Shown one piece after another: positions 59,845 to 64,000 of a DNA stretch of 64,000 nt. Made by a program: the position numbers and the translations under genes. The notes under the pieces were generated by a model. It was not told the DNA's origin and searched no databases. It saw nothing but the letters and a program-made list of their open reading frames with translations. The first letter of the stretch is position 1; the number at the start of each line of letters is the position of its first letter. The stretch comes from Commensalibacter papalotli (ex Servin-Garciduenas et al. 2014) (GTDB lineage Bacteria > Pseudomonadota > Alphaproteobacteria > Acetobacterales > Acetobacteraceae): assembly GCF_000527695.1 (NCBI RefSeq), contig NZ_ATSX01000001.1, positions 434,001 through 498,000 of the forward strand. Reading direction: 5' to 3'.

Positions 59845-61161
59845 TCAGTCTAAATCTTTTAAGAAAGCATAATAATTATGCTGCCCTTGCTGAACACCGA
59901 CTTTCATTTTTTTTATGATCGTTCTTGTTGTATTTCTTCGCCATAAGTTAAATAAAAACATTCCTAAAACACCAATAAATACCCCTATTGCCACAGATAA
60001 CATATTGGTAGAAGGGAGTTTGCTCATCATCCAGCTGCTTACAGCTCCAAGAAGAAATTGAATGGTGCCTAATAACGCAGATGCACTGCCAACACGTCGA
60101 CCATGAAGGATAAAAGCAAATATGGTACAATTAGGGAATACAAATCCTAAACATCCCATGATGATAACAATTGGGGCGCAGTGAAGAACGATACCTAAAG
60201 TATTTAAAGGGATGGGTAATAAGCAAATAATGATAAACAAAATGCTGGTCGCAAAAGCTATATTTGTTGCGATATTTAACATAATATAAGGGCGAATTTT
60301 ATTTAATAATAAACCATTTACTTGGTTACATGCTGCGATAATAAAAGAGTTAATTCCAAACCATATTGCAAGTTGTAACTTTGTAAATCCCATTGATTTA
60401 CTCAGAACATCTGGTGTACCGCTTAGATAAGCAAAAATCATAAAAAGGGCAAAGCCAGTAATCATTGTGTTGGTAAAAAAAATAGGTTCACGAACAATAC
60501 GAATATAACGCCAAAAAATAGATCTTATAGAAGAATAGATGCGATATCTGTGCATTAATGTGTCAGGTAGATAAAAGTATACTATAAAACTGCCAATAAT
60601 TCCGTATATACCCATGATCCAAAACAAGATTTGCCAAGGAAATTTGATAACAATCAGTCCCCCCAGAGTTGGGGCAACAATTGGGACGATACAACTGACG
60701 AGGGCCAGTTGCGCCATAATCTTAATTCCTTTAGAGCCTGATGAAATGTCTCTGACCATTGCTCTTGGTATAACCATTCCTGCTGAACCGCCCAGTGAAG
60801 ACAAAAAGCGAAAAAAGCAAAAAACATAAAAATCAGAGAAAATTGCGCATCCAATAGAGCCAATGGTAAATACAATAATTCCAATCAAGAGGGGAGCCCT
60901 ACGTCCCAAACGATCTGATATTGGTCCAATTGAAAGTTGGCCGAGTGCCAACCCAATAAACCATACCGTCAGAGTCATTTTGGCTGCACCATCACCATAT
61001 CCAGCTAAATCTTCATTGATTTGTGGAAAAGCAGGCAAATACATATCTGTTGCCAAAGGCCCAATAGCCGTCAGCAAACCAAGTATAATAATGACCCATA
61101 TAGATAGTTTTTCATTAAAACTATTCATTGTTGAAGGGGGTGTCGTAGAGATATCGCTCAA
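59845..61161 (-). CDS. Bcr/CflA-type multidrug exporter (MFS)
   Basis: 438 residues with 12 predicted membrane helices. The N-terminal signature LGLLTAIGPLATDMYLPAFPQINEDL and the loop QLSIGPISDRLGRRAPLL match the Bcr/CflA subfamily of drug:proton antiporters. The substrate cannot be told. The assigned start is TTG 61161, with a weak ggaa upstream; ATG 61128 is an alternative. It stands alone. Confidence 0.86.
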   Translation of the reverse strand: MSDISTTPPSTMNSFNEKLSIWVIIILGLLTAIGPLATDMYLPAFPQINEDLAGYGDGAAKMTLTVWFIGLALGQLSIGPISDRLGRRAPLLIGIIVFTIGSIGCAIFSDFYVFCFFRFLSSLGGSAGMVIPRAMVRDISSGSKGIKIMAQLALVSCIVPIVAPTLGGLIVIKFPWQILFWIMGIYGIIGSFIVYFYLPDTLMHRYRIYSSIRSIFWRYIRIVREPIFFTNTMITGFALFMIFAYLSGTPDVLSKSMGFTKLQLAIWFGINSFIIAACNQVNGLLLNKIRPYIMLNIATNIAFATSILFIIICLLPIPLNTLGIVLHCAPIVIIMGCLGFVFPNCTIFAFILHGRRVGSASALLGTIQFLLGAVSSWMMSKLPSTNMLSVAIGVFIGVLGMFLFNLWRRNTTRTIIKKMKVGVQQGQHNYYAFLKDLD

Positions 61162-61498
61162 GATTTAATTTCCGCAAAGTAAGATAAAATTTTACAATAA
61201 TGGACTGTTATATTATGGATTTTAGATAAAATTAATCTAATGGTTTATAAGGTTTTATAAAACAATACATAAACAGACGGTTATAACTGTGATATTAATC
61301 GCAAGTTGTTCACTGTTTGTTTACCTTAATTTTATAAAGAACGCAAAGCCTTATTCGAATAAAAGATTTGAATTTAATACTCACTCATACGCTAGTTATA
61401 CATTTTATGGTTTAAAACCACAATATTGTAATGAGTAAGAGATATAATAGTATCTTTATTTTAACAATGGCTTATTAAAAAAATACAAAGAGTAAATT
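61162..61498. other. Gene-free gap between the MFS and NadC-like genes
   Basis: 337 AT-rich bases with divergent promoters to be expected. I see no open frame, RNA or clear inverted repeat. Confidence 0.6.
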
Positions 61499-62371
61499 AT
61501 GTTTTCTATCCTAAAATCTGATCTTGTTAACCCTTTTCAACCTATGGATGAACAGTTAAATCGAGAGTTAGATAAAACAATAACACAAGCTCTGGCAGAA
61601 TTAAAACCAGACAATATTTTTGCTGATATAGATCAGTCAATCGTCTTGAGGATTATCGCTGAAGAAGATTGTGTTTTATGTGGTGCCCCTTGGGTTGATG
61701 GTTTGCTTGAAAAAATTCACTTTACGGGTAATATTCAATGGCATGCGATTGAGGGGGCAACAGTTTTAGGTGGTGATAAAATTTGCACTATTTATGGTAA
61801 AGCCAAAGAAATTATTGGAAAAGAAAAAATAATTCTAGATTTTCTAAGTTTATTTTCTTCTTTAACGACACAAGCCCGTAATTATGCAGAGCTTGTATCT
61901 GGAACTAAATCACTTTTATATTATGATTATTTGAATATTCCTGGATGTACACTATCTCAACAATATGCTGTTCATATTGGGGGGGCGCAAGGATATAGTG
62001 TTCTTGACGATGGTACATGTTTGATCAAAAGAGGGCATATCCATTTATTAAATGGAATATCTGCTGCATTAAAACAAGCACTTTGTCATTATTCTATTGA
62101 TTTTATTAAGGTTGAAGTTTCTTCTTATCAAGAGCTTTCAGAGGTAGTAAAATTAGGTATCAAAAACATCAAGTTATGTTTTTTCACCCTAGAACAACTT
62201 GCACAAGCTCAAGAGCTTGTTAAAGAGAAAATAACATTAGAAGCCTATGGCAATGTCCATTTAAGTAATATTAAGCAAATAGCACAAATAGGAATTGAGC
62301 GAATTATTATGGATGATTTTGGAAAAAAAATTTCTATTATCAGTTATGCATTGTCTTATTTAGACGATTAA
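61499..62371 (+). CDS. Diverged nicotinate-nucleotide pyrophosphorylase (NadC/ModD)-like protein
   Basis: 290 residues with the NadC/ModD fold order. The N-terminal half-barrel contains AEEDCVLCGAPWVDGLLEK, then ILDFLSLFSSLTTQARNYAELVSGTKS, YAVHIGGAQGYS, CLIKRGHIHLL and finally GIERIIMDDF. The usual phosphoribosyltransferase residues are largely replaced: DTRKTTPGLR is YDYLNIPGCT (143-151 region), and GGGxNHR is GGAQGYS (161-167). Only the lysine of the LIK motif (Lys177) and the acidic residues near 206 and 272 remain. It is not safe to call it an active quinolinate phosphoribosyltransferase. It might be a relative with another substrate or a degenerating paralogue. Confidence 0.6.
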   Translation: MFSILKSDLVNPFQPMDEQLNRELDKTITQALAELKPDNIFADIDQSIVLRIIAEEDCVLCGAPWVDGLLEKIHFTGNIQWHAIEGATVLGGDKICTIYGKAKEIIGKEKIILDFLSLFSSLTTQARNYAELVSGTKSLLYYDYLNIPGCTLSQQYAVHIGGAQGYSVLDDGTCLIKRGHIHLLNGISAALKQALCHYSIDFIKVEVSSYQELSEVVKLGIKNIKLCFFTLEQLAQAQELVKEKITLEAYGNVHLSNIKQIAQIGIERIIMDDFGKKISIISYALSYLDD

Positions 62372-62457
62372 TTTTGATCATGTAGAGTAATCTAACTCTT
62401 GTTTGTTTTTTTTGTTCTGTTATCCTACCTATTATTCATAGAAAAAGGATATAAATC

Positions 62458-62898
62458 ATGCGGTTAAATTTTTTAACTAAAAATAAAACAACATTCGTGA
62501 TGGCTGTTGCAGGGGCTGTATTAATGCTTTCAGCGCCTAAAATCATGGCAAAAGGCCAGATTTATAATAATACAGGTAAAGAAGTTGCTCATATCGATGA
62601 TCGTGGGAATATCTATGATAACGTTACAGGTTTTAACGGCAGGGTAGAGCAAGATGGTTCTGTTTTTGGATCTGATAATAAATTAGTAGGGCGCGTTGAT
62701 AATCGTGGTACGATTTTTGACAAAACCAATGTTCAAGTCGGTCAATATGACGCTACTAATGGAAATATCTATGACGCAAAACGTCAAGTGATTGGCCATT
62801 TACAAAAAGATGGTAATGTTTATGCGCCAGATGCTTCTTTGATCGGTAAGGTAGATCCAGGAAACATCATAGGTGCAATTATGTTGTTAAAGCATTAA
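62458..62898 (+). CDS. Secreted protein with six 17-residue repeats
   Basis: 146 residues. The signal peptide covers about 1-31 (ends KIMA). Then six consecutive repeats of 17 residues (one of 18) follow from residue 33 to 135, each G-x-[IV]-[YF]-x(6,7)-x-G-x-[VLI]-x(3), with a hydrophobic tail at 136-146. The regular glycine, aromatic and valine positions suggest a beta-hairpin ribbon or a small closed beta fold of the beta-flower sort. There are no cysteines and no catalytic motif. ATG 62458 has aaggat eight bases upstream. The role is unknown. Confidence 0.75.
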   Translation: MRLNFLTKNKTTFVMAVAGAVLMLSAPKIMAKGQIYNNTGKEVAHIDDRGNIYDNVTGFNGRVEQDGSVFGSDNKLVGRVDNRGTIFDKTNVQVGQYDATNGNIYDAKRQVIGHLQKDGNVYAPDASLIGKVDPGNIIGAIMLLKH

Positions 62899-62923
62899 TT
62901 TATCTAATATTTTTTGTTTTAGC

Positions 62924-63685
62924 TTATTTACGCAATATAAATGTTGCCGTAGGTAGGCTAAAACTATGATCTTCTTTAAATTTAAGATCTACTTTGACAT
63001 GAGCAGGCGCTTTTGTTTGAAGTTCGATAATAGCTTGAATACAAATTTCAGATGGTTTTGTTCTGGCAATCCAGCTATCAAATTCTAAATCCAGATCACG
63101 TTGGGTGATATTCGTTAATTTTAATCCATAAATAGAAAATAGATTTGTATATTCTGATAAATTATAATTTCTGACGTGTGAATGATCTCTTAATAATTCA
63201 ATCGTTTGTAAAAAACTATCAGTCGTTTTATCCAAAGAGGAAATAGTATCAATAATAACTACCGTTCCTGTTGGTTTCAAGACACGTTGAATCTCATAGA
63301 TCCCCTGGGCCAGATTATGCCAATGATGACTGCTAAAACGGCTAATAACCCAATCAAATTGCTGATCAGCAAAAGGGAGGGATTCTGCAGGGGCGTTTTG
63401 GGTCGTAATATTAAATAAAGATTTTTCTTTAGCTGTTTGCTGTACAGCATCCAACATTTTTTGGCTGACGTCACAAGCAATAACACTTTTTACTAATGAT
63501 GCTACATTATAGCTGACATGACCGCCTCCACACCCTAAATCTAGCACAGAAGCATTCTGTTGATTTGATAATAAATGTTTGATTTGCTCTAAATCAGGTC
63601 CAGAAGCATGAACTTGGCTACTGACATAACTGTGTGCTCTTGGGTTATATGTGTTTGCAACGTATTCTTGAGGGGTATTGGCCAT
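62924..63685 (-). CDS. Class I SAM-dependent methyltransferase (UbiE/BioC-like fold)
   Basis: 253 residues. SAM motif I is SVLDLGCGGGHVSYNVASL (about 44-62), followed by VIACDVSQKML, NAPAESLPFADQQFDWVISRFSSHHW and IQRVLKPTGTVVIID. This is the common type-11 small-molecule methyltransferase pattern; the substrate is unknown. The N-terminal NTYNPRAHSYVSSQVH resembles the stretch ahead of motif I in YcgJ-like proteins. The ATG at 63685 lacks a strong ribosome site. The fructosamine-kinase gene lies 21 bases upstream on the same strand. Confidence 0.82.
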   Translation of the reverse strand: MANTPQEYVANTYNPRAHSYVSSQVHASGPDLEQIKHLLSNQQNASVLDLGCGGGHVSYNVASLVKSVIACDVSQKMLDAVQQTAKEKSLFNITTQNAPAESLPFADQQFDWVISRFSSHHWHNLAQGIYEIQRVLKPTGTVVIIDTISSLDKTTDSFLQTIELLRDHSHVRNYNLSEYTNLFSIYGLKLTNITQRDLDLEFDSWIARTKPSEICIQAIIELQTKAPAHVKVDLKFKEDHSFSLPTATFILRK

Positions 63686-63706
63686 AATATTAACATACTT
63701 TAAAAA

Positions 63707-64000
63707 TTATAATTTTAAACGATCTAGTAAAGTTTGAATCATTTGCAGATAGTAATCTCCAAATAAAACATAATGCACCATTGCAGGAAAAAGTTGATAA
63801 ACAGGTAAACGTTCTTGCCAGTTGGGTTCTAGTAAAGAATAGCTATTATAAAAGGCATTTGGTGGACTTCCGAATATATTTAACATAGCAATATCGACTT
63901 CGTTATGCCCAAAGTAACAGGCAGGATCAATTAAATATGGACGGTTAATATGAGTAATAATGTTACCAGACCATAAATCACCATGTAATAAAGAAATAGG
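63707..64000 (-). CDS. Fructosamine kinase family protein, C-terminal part (5' end outside window)
   Basis: The minus-strand frame is open from the window end to a TAA at 63707-63709 and gives 98 residues. It starts PISLLHGDLWSGN and continues YLIDPACYFGHNEVDIAMLNIFG, the Brenner-type catalytic HGDLWSGN and DPA loops of the fructosamine-3-kinase family, and ends with the family-like VYQLFPAMVHYVLFG. Such kinases phosphorylate glycated protein side chains or sugar amines for repair. The first about 190 residues are outside the window. It is followed by the methyltransferase 21 bases later, probably as one unit. Confidence 0.85.
   Translation of the reverse strand, partial: PISLLHGDLWSGNIITHINRPYLIDPACYFGHNEVDIAMLNIFGSPPNAFYNSYSLLEPNWQERLPVYQLFPAMVHYVLFGDYYLQMIQTLLDRLKL

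Overview
The window reads as a stretch of chromosome from an AT-rich alphaproteobacterium, most likely an Acetobacteraceae member of the Commensalibacter type (insect-gut acetic acid bacteria). This assignment is an inference. It rests on the gene order yebC-ruvCAB-ybgC-tolQRAB-pal-cpoB-tilS-ftsH-folP-glmM, on 6S RNA lying between zapA and the 5-formyl-THF cyclo-ligase gene, on a bacterial pyruvate decarboxylase together with a malate:quinone oxidoreductase, and on the low GC content. I see no phage, insertion sequence, CRISPR array or plasmid gene. Almost everything is core chromosome, with short accessory or decaying patches.

Layout. Bases 1-16744 (plus strand): the 3' part of secA, then yebC, ruvC-ruvA-ruvB (Holliday junction processing), the Tol-Pal envelope system (ybgC, tolQ, tolR, tolA, a decayed second tolA tail, tolB, pal, cpoB), tilS, ftsH, folP and glmM. 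Bases 16745-26436 (mostly minus): a glutamine-amidotransferase-like protein, ahpC divergent from oxyR, the L36 gene, a DJ-1/PfpI protein, an OmpA-like protein, an inositol-phosphatase-family protein, the EF-P modification set (efp, epmB, epmA), a FAS1-domain lipoprotein and thiE. Bases 26650-36800: a gtrA/gtrB-type pair, an 0.8 kb gene-free gap, class I aldolase fbaB, zapA-6S RNA-fau-ymdB, a TonB-like protein, an AlkA-like glycosylase, a quinone oxidoreductase, ruvX and a small lipoprotein.

Bases 36900-49500: a COG0523 GTPase, a fructose-6-phosphate-aldolase/transaldolase-like enzyme, glnA and glnB, a Sel1-repeat protein, a small secreted protein gene broken by a stop codon, uvrA with an overlapping downstream gene, a methyltransferase, ssb and a YhcH/YjgK-family gene. 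Bases 49950-64000: gyrA-coaD-cyclophilin, tRNA-Lys, pdc, a two-gene polysaccharide-type ABC exporter, mqo, a Bcr/CflA-type exporter, a strongly diverged NadC-like protein, a secreted protein made of six 17-residue repeats, a methyltransferase and the end of a fructosamine-kinase-family gene that runs off the window.

Themes. The Tol-Pal genes, the TonB-like protein and the OmpA-like protein serve the envelope. oxyR-ahpC gives a self-contained peroxide response. efp-epmB-epmA gives beta-lysylated EF-P for polyproline translation, which fits the very proline-rich TolA, TonB-like and OmpA-like proteins encoded nearby. pdc, mqo, fbaB and the fsa-like gene point to a sugar metabolism that makes acetaldehyde and feeds electrons to quinones. 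No previously undescribed multi-gene system stands out. The items most worth a second look are the tolA-tail duplicate with TGA at the conserved cysteine, the NadC-like protein that has lost its substrate-binding signature, and the 17-residue repeat protein.
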